Source of the DNA: Terriglobus tenax
GTDB taxonomy: Bacteria > Acidobacteriota > Terriglobia > Terriglobales > Acidobacteriaceae
Assembly: GCF_025685395.1 (NCBI RefSeq)
Contig: NZ_JAGSYA010000003.1
Span: 620,001 to 684,000 of the forward strand
Length of the DNA stretch: 64,000 nucleotides
Direction: 5' to 3'
The notes below the pieces were generated by a model that saw nothing but the letters and a program-made list of their open reading frames with translations, had not been told where the DNA came from and made no database searches. Of the stretch, positions 35,718 through 44,907 are shown piece by piece. Position numbers and translations under genes: made by a program. Positions within the stretch are counted from its first letter, which is position 1. Each line of letters starts with the position of its first letter.

Positions 35718-36687
35718 TCTGTGTCTCCTTCGGATGTTGGCAGTGCGACACGAACGCATCGAAGTCCATGGCGCCTGGCGTTGCTTCAAAAGTGATTGTC
35801 CAGCCGCGGGTCGCTCCCGGTGTCAGCACAGGGGCAACCTGATGCTGCTGCGCCTCCAGCAGGGAGCCATGCGGGGCGAAGGTCGGCTCCGGCGCAACGG
35901 CATATTGCAATGGGCCACTCTGATTATCGGGCCATCCTCCGTAGCAAAGCCATAGCCCAAGGTATGGGAGCTCATCCGGATGGAAGCGTAGAACAATGCC
36001 GCACCGGGATTGAGCACGATACAACCCGCACCAGCCCTCCTGCATGCGGCCGGAGTACAGCATCTCCGCGATGCCGCTGTGCTCCGGTTGCACCATGCTG
36101 AGATCCATGCCCGCATGGTGCGGCCACGTCACCATGGTGTGGTCAGCACCCAAGCGTTGATTGCGAGAGGAGTACAGATGCAGCGATGTCGTCGAAGAGG
36201 GAAGCACAATGCGGTCTCCCGCGTCGACCTCGAGTAAGGGATGGCAGGCATACAGGAAGGACACAGGAGCTTTCCCCGTGTTGAGGACGGTGTAACGAAC
36301 GGAGAGAGCATGCCGGTGCAGAGTGAACTTTTTGCGAAACCAGAGCGGCCGGCTGAATCCATGCGCGTGGATTGCTGCTTGATGTGAGGTGGCACCTTCC
36401 TCGAGCTGCCACGGCATCTGCCAGAAGTCTCCATGGTCCGGCACCTCGCCGCCTTCGGTCAAAGCGCTGCTCGGAGCTACGCTAGGAAGACATTCTTCAA
36501 TGCCTGCGGCGGACCCATCGCGGAACCTGGCATTCATTGCGGCAGTCCATTGCGTGCGCGGCTGCCTGGCCTGCATCAGGAACTCCGTGCCCGATGCAGG
36601 TGAGCGGAGTGACTGCACGCGGCCACCTTCGCTGGGCAGAATCACTGCCTGTAAAAGGCCATTGTCCAGCACGCAGCGCTCATTCAT
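35668..36687 (-). CDS. Aldose 1-epimerase (mutarotase)-like protein
   Basis: 339 residues from ATG 36687, 5 nt after the kinase stop. Mutarotase-type beta-supersandwich: an early LQAVILPSEGGRVQSLRS, then HGDFWQMPW, and the conserved histidine/acid segment YACHPLLEVDAGDRIVLP (about 170-187). Interconverts anomers of aldoses such as galactose in the cytosol. Exact substrate not fixed by sequence. The 3' end overlaps the GH35 start by 50 nt. Confidence 0.75.
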   Translation of the reverse strand: MNERCVLDNGLLQAVILPSEGGRVQSLRSPASGTEFLMQARQPRTQWTAAMNARFRDGSAAGIEECLPSVAPSSALTEGGEVPDHGDFWQMPWQLEEGATSHQAAIHAHGFSRPLWFRKKFTLHRHALSVRYTVLNTGKAPVSFLYACHPLLEVDAGDRIVLPSSTTSLHLYSSRNQRLGADHTMVTWPHHAGMDLSMVQPEHSGIAEMLYSGRMQEGWCGLYRAQSRCGIVLRFHPDELPYLGLWLCYGGWPDNQSGPLQYAVAPEPTFAPHGSLLEAQQHQVAPVLTPGATRGWTITFEATPGAMDFDAFVSHCQHPKETQNVETVPVPHARCGDRP

Positions 36688-36692
36688 GGGTG

Positions 36693-37631
36693 TTACTCGG
36701 CGGGCATGTGCTGCGCAAGAAAGTGTGTACGCAAGTCTGCATCCCGGAAGGCTTCCGTGCCCCCCGGACGCTGTGTCGAGAGCGCCGCAGATGCGTTCCC
36801 CATGGCCGCGCATACTGCAAGTGGCTTGTGGGCAAGATATCCCTTCAGGAAGCCGGCATTGAAGCTGTCCCCCGCGCCAATAGTGTCGACCGGTGTCGCG
36901 GCAACCGCGGGAACCTTCCACTGCTGTTCCCCTCTGCGGACGATAGAGCCGGCCTTCCCGTGCTTAACCGCAACAACGGGAACACGCTGTGCCAGCTGGT
37001 GAATGGCTTCCTCCAGATCATCGCAGCCGGTCATTCTGCGCGCTTCATCATCGTTTGGCAGCAGCAGGTCGATGGTGTCCAGCATGCGATCCAGGATGCC
37101 GCCCCAGCGATTCTCAGGATCATCGTTCGTATCAAGGGATACCGTGGTCCCTGTAGCCCGCAGCTCACGGCAAAGCTCCGGAAGCCCCTCGTGCAATCCC
37201 TTTTGTAAAAACAGTGAGGAGATGTGCAGGTGCTTCGTCCGCGCAAGATAGCTGCGGTCCACCTCGGCGACGGTAAGGTCGGCCATGACGCCGGGATACG
37301 TAAGAATATGGCGTGTGGCGCCGTGATGCAGCAGGATTGTGACGCCTGTTTTGGAAGACGCATCGACAACACTGGCAGGGAAGTGAACGCCGGCTTCCCG
37401 CAGCCGGTCCAGGGCAATGGCTCCAAGAGGATCGCCGCCAACCCTGGTGAGAAAGCCGACATCGCAGCCAAGCACCGCAAGGTTATGGGCCAGGATCGAG
37501 GAAGATCCACCGAGAGTCATACGGAAGTCGCTCGCAAGCACTTCGCGCTCCACCGGCAGATCTTCCTCAAGCCCATAGAGGATCAGGTCGAGATTCGTCT
37601 CACCCAGAACGACAAGATCAAAAGCGGCCAT
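36693..37631 (-). CDS. PfkB-family sugar kinase
   Basis: 312 residues. The N-terminal PfkB segment LGGSSSILAHNLAVLGCDVG (about 39) and the C-terminal signature PVDTIGAGDSFNAGFLKGYL with the catalytic aspartate (about 252) are intact; TRVGGDPLGAIALDRLREAG and LPNDDEARRMTG are also typical. Uses ATP to phosphorylate a sugar or sugar phosphate. Placed directly behind AgaS (2-nt gap), tagatose-6-phosphate kinase or GalNAc kinase are the likely roles; sequence alone does not decide. Confidence 0.85.
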   Translation of the reverse strand: MAAFDLVVLGETNLDLILYGLEEDLPVEREVLASDFRMTLGGSSSILAHNLAVLGCDVGFLTRVGGDPLGAIALDRLREAGVHFPASVVDASSKTGVTILLHHGATRHILTYPGVMADLTVAEVDRSYLARTKHLHISSLFLQKGLHEGLPELCRELRATGTTVSLDTNDDPENRWGGILDRMLDTIDLLLPNDDEARRMTGCDDLEEAIHQLAQRVPVVAVKHGKAGSIVRRGEQQWKVPAVAATPVDTIGAGDSFNAGFLKGYLAHKPLAVCAAMGNASAALSTQRPGGTEAFRDADLRTHFLAQHMPAE

Positions 37632-37633
37632 CT

Positions 37634-38680
37634 TCAGATCGTAACGACGCGGCTCAGGTTGCGTGGATTGTCCGGGTTCAGGCCCTTCTCAAGGCCGCGA
37701 TAGCTGCCCAGCAGTTGACCCCACACCACGTAGACGATCAAGCGTGCCAGTTCCGGGACGGGAAGATCCAGTTCAATCAGCAGGTCGGCTGACTTGCGCA
37801 GTTCGGCCGTCGCCAGGTTGGTAATGGCAAGCGTGCGGCTGCCAAGCTCCTTCATTTCTTTCAGAACCGCAGCTTCCGCTTCGAAGGCAGACTCAGAGAG
37901 CAGCGAACCAACGACTGTCTCCGGGCCAACCACTGACTTGGGGCCATGCCGGAACTCAAGCGCATGGAAGAACTGCGCGTAGCTGGAAGAGGACTCCATG
38001 ACCTTTAGAGCGGTCTCCTGCGCAATGGCATAGAGCGCGCCCTGTCCAAGGAAAGCAAAGTCTTCCACCGGCTGCCTGGCAAAGGATTCAACCTGCGGAC
38101 CGTAGGTCTTCAGCAGACGCTCCAGGTGGCCGGGCAGTGTGCCCAGGGCAAACAGGAACGCGTCATCTTTGGCCAGCACGGCTGCCAGATACTGCAGTCC
38201 CAGCACCATCGAAGTAAACGACGAGGTCATCACCGTGCTCTCTTCTACGACCGGCAGCTTCAAGACGCGTGGTGTCATCTCCGCCAGCTCGCGTCCGTCA
38301 CAGGTAACGGCCAGAAACTCCACACCCTTGCTTTGCAGTAGTGAGGCCACCTGCAATACCTCAGAGGTGTGGCCGGAGCGCGAGATCAGCACTGGGAAAT
38401 AACGGGAGGCACCCTGGGGCAGAGTAAGCGCCGGGAAGAGCAGAATCTCCGAGGCGGGAACCGCACGCGCCGGAACCCCAAGCAGAGAGGTCAGGCTGGC
38501 AGCAGCCGCCTGCGCCAGATAAAAACTGGTGCCGCAGCCGACAAAGACCCACTCTTGGCTGGTGGGAGGATGACCCGCGACCAGGGCATGCAAATCCGTG
38601 CTGGCCAGCATCTGCAGGCTGTTGCGCCAAGCCGTCGGCTGGCCATAGATCTCAGTGAGTGTTTGAATGTCGTGCTGCAT
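37634..38680 (-). CDS. agaS: SIS-domain aminosugar isomerase/deaminase (AgaS-like)
   Basis: 348 residues from ATG 38680. Two SIS domains: WVFVGCGTSFYLAQAAAASL (about 44) with the phosphosugar serine loop VLISRSGHTSEVLQVA (about 98), and the second around AFLGQGALYAIAQETALKVM with FHALEFRHGPKSVV (about 238). No glutaminase domain, so it is not GlmS. AgaS deaminates and isomerises galactosamine-6-phosphate to tagatose-6-phosphate and ammonia. First gene of a four-gene minus-strand operon. GlmS-like deaminase for glucosamine-6-phosphate is the main alternative. Confidence 0.82.
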   Translation of the reverse strand: MQHDIQTLTEIYGQPTAWRNSLQMLASTDLHALVAGHPPTSQEWVFVGCGTSFYLAQAAAASLTSLLGVPARAVPASEILLFPALTLPQGASRYFPVLISRSGHTSEVLQVASLLQSKGVEFLAVTCDGRELAEMTPRVLKLPVVEESTVMTSSFTSMVLGLQYLAAVLAKDDAFLFALGTLPGHLERLLKTYGPQVESFARQPVEDFAFLGQGALYAIAQETALKVMESSSSYAQFFHALEFRHGPKSVVGPETVVGSLLSESAFEAEAAVLKEMKELGSRTLAITNLATAELRKSADLLIELDLPVPELARLIVYVVWGQLLGSYRGLEKGLNPDNPRNLSRVVTI

Positions 38681-38760
38681 GTAAAACCGAATCCTCCAGA
38701 AGGGTACGTGCCCTGCCTGCAGCCGTATAGGGCTGTCTACCAGAAGGATCATAGCACTAC

Positions 38761-38787
38761 TAAACGAAATATTAAGCAACAAAACGC
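38761..38787 (-). promoter_or_regulatory. AgaR-like half-site upstream of agaS
   Basis: On the minus strand GCGTTTTGTTGC and, 8 nt on, TTTCGTTTAG (38770-38761). Only the second part matches the motif at the other two divergent regions, so this is the weakest of the three. It lies in the 243-bp gap between agaS and the MFS gene. Confidence 0.35.
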
Positions 38788-38923
38788 AATCTTTGGATAC
38801 AGTGACAAGATGCTGGATTTCCTGAGCTTGCCATCCGGCCTTCTGCCATACACTGGCCTAGAGCTATCCACTTGATCATTTGGGGTTAGAACGTACATTT
38901 TTACCCCACCGCCCGGAGTGTGC

Positions 38924-40594
38924 ATGAGTCGCTTTGGTTCCTCGACCGCGTTTTACACCTATCTTCTGCTATCGGTAGCCGGCCTTGGCGGCCTTCTATA
39001 TGGCATCGACGTCGGCATTATTTCGGGAGCTCTGTTGTACCTGGGCAAGACCGTTGATCTGACCGTGAGCCAGACCTCGATTCTGGTGGCTGCCGTGCTG
39101 GGCGGCAGCATGCTCTCTTCGCTGATTGCCGGCGTGCTGGCTGACTGGTGCGGACGCAAGAAGATGATGGTTGTCAGCGGCCTGTTGTTTGTCTTGAGCG
39201 TTGTGCTGATCGTACTGTCGCAAGGATTCTGGTCCTTGCTTGCCGGCCGCATTCTGCAGGGGCTGAGTGGCGGTGTGATTGCCGTGGTTGTTCCTCTGCA
39301 CCTGGCGGAGAGTCTTCCGGCTTCAACACGTGGCCGCGGTTCGGCCATCTTCCAGTTCATGCTCACCGTCGGGATTGTGGCTGCGGCTGGAATCGGCGTC
39401 TATTACAGCCGTGGAGCCGAGCAGGCGATTGCAGCCGCCAATGGCAACGCCACGCTGATTCGCGCGGCTCAGGATCACGCATGGCGCGGCATGTTCCTGT
39501 CTGTCATTTATCCCGGATCGTTGTTTCTGCTGGGGACTTTTTTCGTCAGCGAATCTCCGCGCTGGCTGCATCGCATGGGCCGCAAGGAAAATGCGCTGGC
39601 CGTACTGCAGCAGATTGTTTCCCCGGAAGAAGCTGCCCGTGAACTGCGTGAAATGGACTCTGTGGAGCCGAAGTCCTCTTCCTCCTCACAGTCCGCCGCG
39701 GGATCGCTTCTGCAGCGCAAGCACATTGTGCCGTTTGTTCTGGCCTGCGTGATTCTGGGCTGCAACCAGGGCACAGGCATCAACTCGATTCTTGGTTACC
39801 TTTCCATCATCCTCAAGCAGGGCGGCATGTCCGCGCTGGAAGCCACGCGCGGCGATCTTGTGGTGAAGATTCTCAACTGCGTGATGACAGTCGTTGCTGT
39901 GGCCCTGGTTGACCGCAAGGGGCGCAAGTTCCTGCTCATGCTGGGAACAGGCGGCATTGTTCTGTCGCTCCTCTTTGGAGGAACGCTCTTCCGCATCTCT
40001 GAAGCGAAAAAAGTGGAAGTAGCCGATCAGATGCGGACGATGGTGCAGGGCAATCGCCTGACCGTCTCGCCGGAGTTTGTTCGCCGCGATAGTGGTGATA
40101 CTACCCTGACGGTTCTTTATGGCTACGGGGATGGCGACCGGATTGCGACGCTGAGCTCGGCTGAAAAAGAGCCTCTGATACTTGCTCCGGAACCGACGGC
40201 TCCCACGGCGGCGCTGCAGATTCATCGTGCTTTTGTCGCTCCTCTGCCGTCGCGGCAGACGGCATGGCTGATCGCGTTGAGCCTGGCTCTGTTCATCGCC
40301 GGTTACTCGGTCGGCCCGGGTGTTGTGGTGTGGCTGGCGCTGTCTGAGCTGATGCCTACCCGCATACGCTCCGCAGGCATGGGTATTGCTCTGCTGATCA
40401 ACCAGGGTGTCTCCACGCTGATCGCTGGCGTCTTTCTACCGGTTGTATCCTCGCACGGCTACTCGGCAATGTTCTTCTTCTGGGCCGGCTGCAGCCTTGT
40501 TTACTTCCTGACAGCGACCTTCTTCCTGCCGGAAACGAAGGGAAGGACCCTGGAAGAGATTGAAGCGATGTTTGCGAATGCGAAGAAAGCTTAG
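38924..40594 (+). CDS. MFS sugar porter with periplasmic insertion
   Basis: 556 residues from ATG 38924. Sugar-porter hallmarks: GGLLYGIDVGIISGALLYLG in TM1, DWCGRKKMMV in loop 2-3, ESPRWLHRMGRKENAL after TM6, DRKGRKF in loop 8-9 and the terminal PETKGRTLEEIE. Twelve membrane segments. An extra about 80 residues (about 360-443) between TM9 and TM10, on the periplasmic side by topology, are not part of standard porters. Inner-membrane proton-sugar symport of galactose or amino sugars is likely. Divergent from agaS. Confidence 0.9.
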   Translation: MSRFGSSTAFYTYLLLSVAGLGGLLYGIDVGIISGALLYLGKTVDLTVSQTSILVAAVLGGSMLSSLIAGVLADWCGRKKMMVVSGLLFVLSVVLIVLSQGFWSLLAGRILQGLSGGVIAVVVPLHLAESLPASTRGRGSAIFQFMLTVGIVAAAGIGVYYSRGAEQAIAAANGNATLIRAAQDHAWRGMFLSVIYPGSLFLLGTFFVSESPRWLHRMGRKENALAVLQQIVSPEEAARELREMDSVEPKSSSSSQSAAGSLLQRKHIVPFVLACVILGCNQGTGINSILGYLSIILKQGGMSALEATRGDLVVKILNCVMTVVAVALVDRKGRKFLLMLGTGGIVLSLLFGGTLFRISEAKKVEVADQMRTMVQGNRLTVSPEFVRRDSGDTTLTVLYGYGDGDRIATLSSAEKEPLILAPEPTAPTAALQIHRAFVAPLPSRQTAWLIALSLALFIAGYSVGPGVVVWLALSELMPTRIRSAGMGIALLINQGVSTLIAGVFLPVVSSHGYSAMFFFWAGCSLVYFLTATFFLPETKGRTLEEIEAMFANAKKA

Positions 40595-40610
40595 CGAATA
40601 GCTCGGCTCT

Positions 40611-40676
40611 GAAACACCTGCGGCGGAAGTATGGGCGCAGATGCTTTGCTACCCATCTTCCGCCGCAGGTGCTTTC
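40611..40676 (+). terminator. Long hairpin after the MFS gene
   Basis: About 24-bp near-perfect stem: CACCTGCGGCGGAAG (40615-40629) pairs with CTTCCGCCGCAGGTG (40657-40671), extended by GAAA/TTTC and ATGGG/CCCAT with single bulges, 16-nt loop. No T-run follows, so it may act as a terminator, mRNA-stabilising hairpin or small repeat element. Confidence 0.5.
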
Positions 40677-40879
40677 AGGAAAGTTCAGCATCGAGTGACC
40701 TCATAATTTTGCAGAGATTTTTCTGGGATATAAGTACATAAGGTCGCGGCATGGATGGGTTTCAAGAATACGAGTTTCCCCCCATATTCTGTATTTGCGA
40801 TGCAAGGAAAGTAAGTTGACGTGATCAAGACGCAGCAGGATCTGGCGAACGGTCGTGAGAGAGATGCAAAAAAAATCTT

Positions 40880-40908
40880 TTGACAACTTTTCAAAAGCCA
40901 GATACGGT
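40880..40908 (+). promoter_or_regulatory. Candidate promoter of the collagen-like operon
   Basis: TTGACA (40880-40885) followed after 17 nt by TACGGT (40903-40908). A consensus -35 with a weak -10. It gives a leader of about 125 nt before the TTG start at 41043; the leader contains hairpins such as GCCAT...ATGGC (40931-40947). Confidence 0.45.
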
Positions 40909-41042
40909 CTCATCCGTACCTAAAACTTTAGCCATAGCAGTCATGGCATTTCTTTGGCTCGGTGCATGAGCTGAGCTGTAATCTGCATTGATTCTCGACG
41001 GGACAGACCTGCGTCTGTAACTGCTGAGAAGGAGAGTGTGTC

Positions 41043-43478
41043 TTGAAACGTTCTGGCTTTCTTCGCCTGCTCGCGGGCATAGTTGGGTTCGCTTGTGCCA
41101 CCGCCGCATACGGCCAATTGACTGTATCGGGTGATACCACCCTCAATAGCAATCACCCCACGCTCAACTATGGTTCGCTTTCCAATCTGTACGTTTCAAG
41201 CAACCAGTCGACGTTGGTGCAATTTAGCCTTTCCGGTCTTCCTGTGGGGACGACGGCCAGTCAGATTGCCAGGGCGACGGTTAGCTTTTATGTAAACCGT
41301 GTTAATACGCCGGGACTGATCAGCGTGGCTCCGGTGAATGCTGCGTGGAATGAGTATGCGGTGACCAGCGCAAGTTCGCCTTCCATCGGGACGGCGTTTA
41401 CCAGCGTCACAGCGACGACTCCGGGCCAGTATGTGGTGATTGATGTCACCAGCCAGGTGCAGTCGTGGCTGGCAAATCCAGGTACGAATTTTGGCATCGC
41501 GCTGACGACGAACGCGGCCAATGTTTTGCTGGACTCGAAGGAAAATGATCAGACCTCTCATCCGGGCTCGCTGGATGTTGTGGTGACTTCGATGGGTGCC
41601 ACTGGAGCTACGGGGGCTACCGGAGCGCAGGGCATCCAGGGTGTTCAAGGCATCCAGGGCATTCAGGGTGTAACCGGAGCTACCGGTGCCACCGGAGCTG
41701 CGGGCGTCCAGGGCATTCAGGGTGTAACTGGCGTGACGGGAGCAACCGGCGCTACAGGAGCAACTGGAGCCACAGGTGCGACCGGCGCTACGGGAGCCAC
41801 TGGTCTTACATTCCAGGGACCATGGTCCAGCTCAGTTGCCTATTCCGTCGGCGATGGAGTGTCCCTCAACGGTAGTTCCTGGATTTCGCTCACGGGCAAT
41901 TTCAACGTCACTCCCGGATCGGATAGCACGGTATGGGCACTTCTTGCCCAGCAAGGATCCACGGGTGCGACGGGAGCCACTGGTGCACAAGGTCTGCAGG
42001 GTATCCAGGGCATTCAAGGCGTCACAGGGGCCACCGGTCCCCAGGGTCCGCAGGGTATTCAAGGTGTTCAGGGCGTCACAGGTGATACGGGGCCAACCGG
42101 AGCCACAGGTGCTACGGGTGCTACGGGGGCTACGGGTGCCACTGGCGCAACGGGAGCTCCGGTTTCCTTCAAAGGCACATGGTCTTCCTCGACTGCTTAT
42201 GCCGCGGGTGACGCTGTCTATCTGAACGGATCTTCCTACATTGCACTCTTCAACAACCTGAATGTAAATCCCGCTACCGACGTAGCAGGATCGGGCGGAA
42301 CCTGGGCGCTGCTGGCCCAGCAGGGCGCTACGGGAGCAACTGGTGTCACGGGCGCTACCGGAGCTACTGGTCTCCAGGGCCTGCAAGGGATTCAGGGTAT
42401 CCAGGGTGTGACGGGTTATACCGGAAATACCGGCTCAACCGGTGCAACAGGCGCAACGGGCGACACAGGTGCAACAGGGGCTACCGGTGCTACGGGAGCA
42501 ACGGGCTCTGGCGTCAGCTTCAAGGGGGCCTGGTCCAACACGCAGACCTACGCCATCAACGACATTGCGACCTATCCGTTTACCAATGGATCGACCTACA
42601 TCTGCATCTCTCCGGTAACATCGCTGCCAGGAGCTTCGCCCGATACCGATACCACCCACTGGAAGTTATTTGTTCCCGCCGGTTCGACCGGGGCAACCGG
42701 TGCTACAGGCGGTATTGGCCCCACTGGACCTCTAGGCCCGCAAGGAGTCCAGGGGATTCAGGGTGTGACGGGTGATACCGGAAATACCGGTGCAACGGGA
42801 GCTACCGGAGCAGCCGGATCGGTTGCCTACCAGAGCGTCTACTCAACCGCCACCACGTATGCGAAGGGTGACGTCGTCTCGGACTCCAACTACTTCAACA
42901 GCTATATCTCTCTGGCGAACAGCAACCTCAATAACCCACTGCCCACCGGCAACACGCCGACTGCATTCTGGGCTCGTCTTGCATCTCAGGGTGCGCAAGG
43001 CCTGCAGGGAATTCAAGGCGCGAATGGTCCACAGGGGCCGACAGGACCGACGGGTGCAACGGGTGCGACAGGTCCGGCCGGAACGGCTGGGGACGGCCAA
43101 ACGCTGACCAGCATTCCGCTGATCGTTGTTGGTCATGGAGCTGCTTCAACGCAGGCCAACTTCTCTCTGACGTCGAGCGCTGCAACCACTTCGTCTACAG
43201 CGAACTATTACATTGTGGCCACCCTGGCTCCGGCCTCGTGCCACGCCTATGTCACCATCTTCTCGTACGGCAATGCAATCACCTGGAACCTCTTCCAGGC
43301 GACGTATAGCGGAGGCAATACCTTCGGCACGCCATCGTCCAGCTCCTGCGCCACCAGTAGCGGTAACGGATACAGTTGCACCATCGACGGTGGAACTGTG
43401 AGTGCGGCAACTGGGATGTGGATGAACGAGTCAGCGGCAACCGCCGCCAGCTTTACCACAGCATTCTCTTGCCAGTAG
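41043..43478 (+). CDS. Collagen-like multi-module secreted protein
   Basis: 811 residues; TTG start with AAGGAGAG upstream. Signal peptide about 1-24 (ACATAAYGQ). Residues about 25-185 resemble a DNRLRE-type stalk domain ([27 protein letters not shown]). From about 190 to 695 Gly-X-Y collagen runs (mostly GAT, with GIQGVQ blocks) alternate with four about 50-residue modules of carbohydrate-binding look ([28 protein letters not shown], ending WALLAQQG). A globular C-terminal domain of about 110 residues ends the chain. Likely a long surface fibre binding glycans or cells. First gene of a six-gene co-directional set. Repetitive DNA here may recombine. Confidence 0.85.
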   Translation: MKRSGFLRLLAGIVGFACATAAYGQLTVSGDTTLNSNHPTLNYGSLSNLYVSSNQSTLVQFSLSGLPVGTTASQIARATVSFYVNRVNTPGLISVAPVNAAWNEYAVTSASSPSIGTAFTSVTATTPGQYVVIDVTSQVQSWLANPGTNFGIALTTNAANVLLDSKENDQTSHPGSLDVVVTSMGATGATGATGAQGIQGVQGIQGIQGVTGATGATGAAGVQGIQGVTGVTGATGATGATGATGATGATGATGLTFQGPWSSSVAYSVGDGVSLNGSSWISLTGNFNVTPGSDSTVWALLAQQGSTGATGATGAQGLQGIQGIQGVTGATGPQGPQGIQGVQGVTGDTGPTGATGATGATGATGATGATGAPVSFKGTWSSSTAYAAGDAVYLNGSSYIALFNNLNVNPATDVAGSGGTWALLAQQGATGATGVTGATGATGLQGLQGIQGIQGVTGYTGNTGSTGATGATGDTGATGATGATGATGSGVSFKGAWSNTQTYAINDIATYPFTNGSTYICISPVTSLPGASPDTDTTHWKLFVPAGSTGATGATGGIGPTGPLGPQGVQGIQGVTGDTGNTGATGATGAAGSVAYQSVYSTATTYAKGDVVSDSNYFNSYISLANSNLNNPLPTGNTPTAFWARLASQGAQGLQGIQGANGPQGPTGPTGATGATGPAGTAGDGQTLTSIPLIVVGHGAASTQANFSLTSSAATTSSTANYYIVATLAPASCHAYVTIFSYGNAITWNLFQATYSGGNTFGTPSSSSCATSSGNGYSCTIDGGTVSAATGMWMNESAATAASFTTAFSCQ

Positions 43479-43490
43479 AGTCTTTCAACC

Positions 43491-43525
43491 GCCGCCACCT
43501 TCTCGTAAACCGGGACGGTGGCGGC
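43491..43525 (+). promoter_or_regulatory. Intergenic hairpin after the collagen-like gene
   Basis: GCCGCCACC (43491-43499) pairs with GGTGGCGGC (43517-43525). No T-run. May stabilise or attenuate the polycistronic mRNA between the collagen-like and collar genes. Confidence 0.4.
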
Positions 43526-43563
43526 AACTATATCGTTCCAGGAACTTGTGGAGAAATGTAACG

Positions 43564-44271
43564 ATGGCAGATCCATTTATCGGTGAAATTCGTGCTGTTG
43601 GCTTCGATTACGCGCCCGCGGATTGGGCGCCATGTGACGGCCGGCTTTTGCAGGTCTCGCAGTACCAGGCCCTGTTTGCTCTCTTGGGCACCATGTACGG
43701 TGGAAATGGTACCAGCACCTTCGGCCTTCCCGACCTGCGTGGACGCTCGGTCATCGGCGCCGGGATCGGCGCAAACCCTCCTCTTGCTCCCGTTGTGCAG
43801 GGAACCAAGTATGGCGCCCAGCAGGCTCAGCTCCTGCTCTCCAACATGCCGACGCATAACCATATCGCAATGGTGAACGATCCCGGCCATGCGCACTTGG
43901 CTGGCATGCCCTCGCATACCCATACCTTTGCCGTGCCCTGTGCGGCCAGTGCAACTACGGCCACCTCTACTGATCCGAACGGTAACGTGCTGTGCACCAC
44001 CCAGGCCATCGAAGACGCTATCACCAATAGCCCTCTCGGTGTCGATCCGGGCCCTCTTCCGCTCTATGCTTCCACCGCAGGCGGAACGATGGCCAGCGCA
44101 AACACGGGTACGCCATCTGTGACTGCTACCACGTCCACTTCGGTCTCGACTACCGGAATCTCCGTTGTTACCGCCAATACGGGGTCAGGTTTGCCTTTTT
44201 CGATTCAGTCCCCTGGGCAGGGTCTCTACTACATCATTGCGCTCCTCGGCATCTGGCCGACGCGTCCGTAA
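43564..44271 (+). CDS. Phage-tail-collar domain protein (MdpB-like), first copy
   Basis: 235 residues from ATG 43564. The tail-collar fold is clear: FIGEIRAVGFDYAPADWAPC, DGRLLQVSQYQALFALLG, MYGGNGTSTFGLPDLRGRS, NMPTHNHIAMV, and the typical end YYIIALLGIWPTRP. Proteins of this kind ('microcystin-dependent protein') occur in bacteria outside prophages, often in tandem next to a GNAT gene, and their job is unknown. No phage structural genes lie nearby. No signal peptide is evident. Paralogous to the next gene. Confidence 0.88.
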   Translation: MADPFIGEIRAVGFDYAPADWAPCDGRLLQVSQYQALFALLGTMYGGNGTSTFGLPDLRGRSVIGAGIGANPPLAPVVQGTKYGAQQAQLLLSNMPTHNHIAMVNDPGHAHLAGMPSHTHTFAVPCAASATTATSTDPNGNVLCTTQAIEDAITNSPLGVDPGPLPLYASTAGGTMASANTGTPSVTATTSTSVSTTGISVVTANTGSGLPFSIQSPGQGLYYIIALLGIWPTRP

Positions 44272-44355
44272 ACATGAACCATGTTGCAAAAGTATCGGTA
44301 GCATCCATCCAGGCTTATTGCAGAGTTCTAGAAGTTCAGGAAGGAAGTCACGCTC

Positions 44356-44898
44356 ATGTCAGATCAATATCTCGGCGAAATCAGAATCTTCGGTGGTAAC
44401 TTCGCTCCATCGGGCTGGGCCCTGTGCAACGGGCAGTTGATATCCATCAGTCAGAATTCCGCACTTTTCGCTATCCTCGGAACAACCTATGGTGGGGACG
44501 GCGTTCAGACCTTCGCTCTGCCTAATCTTCAGGGCCGTCTGCCATTGCACTGGGGAACTTCCACCACCGGCTCCAACTATGTTCTGGGAGAAGTGAGTGG
44601 TTCCGAGAAGGTAACTCTGCTGGCGAATAACCTTCCCATGCACACACATGCTATTTCGATTCCCGTTAATAGCGGTCCGGCAGACCTTTCGGATCCCACT
44701 GGAGCAATTGAATCCACGCCGAATGACCCAGCCAGCGGAAATCCGATCTCGTCATACACAAAGAATGCGGCGACTGGAGCCGCATTACCGTTCCAATCCG
44801 GAATTGCGGGTAGTTCAATCCCCATCTCTGTCATGCAGCCATTTCTGTGTGTGACCTTCATCATTGCTCTCGTAGGGATCTTCCCCTCCAGGGGCTAA
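44356..44898 (+). CDS. Phage-tail-collar domain protein (MdpB-like), second copy
   Basis: 180 residues with the same fold as the preceding gene: YLGEIRIFGGNFAPSGWALC, NGQLISISQNSALFAILG, TYGGDGVQTFALPNLQGR, NLPMHTHAI, and the end FIIALVGIFPSRG. About 55 residues shorter because the central His/Ser-Thr-rich part is reduced. It lies 84 nt after the first copy and 9 nt before the GNAT gene. Confidence 0.88.
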   Translation: MSDQYLGEIRIFGGNFAPSGWALCNGQLISISQNSALFAILGTTYGGDGVQTFALPNLQGRLPLHWGTSTTGSNYVLGEVSGSEKVTLLANNLPMHTHAISIPVNSGPADLSDPTGAIESTPNDPASGNPISSYTKNAATGAALPFQSGIAGSSIPISVMQPFLCVTFIIALVGIFPSRG

Positions 44899-44907
44899 CA
44901 GGTAAGA

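Noticed and set aside
40685-40913. Minus-strand frames of about 70 residues upstream of the collagen-like gene
   Set aside because: Cysteine/serine-rich translation, no start context; the region carries the promoter of the next gene.
40921-41020. c-di-GMP (GEMM) riboswitch before the collagen-like gene
   Set aside because: Hairpins are present but the conserved core of GEMM-I or GEMM-II was not recognisable by eye.
41583-43090. Tandem short repeats that could be taken for a CRISPR array or satellite
   Set aside because: They are in-frame Gly-X-Y codons of the collagen-like protein, of variable spacing and without spacers.
43564-44898. Prophage called from two phage-tail proteins
   Set aside because: No capsid, terminase, tail tube, lysis or integrase genes nearby; collar-domain proteins are common outside phages.
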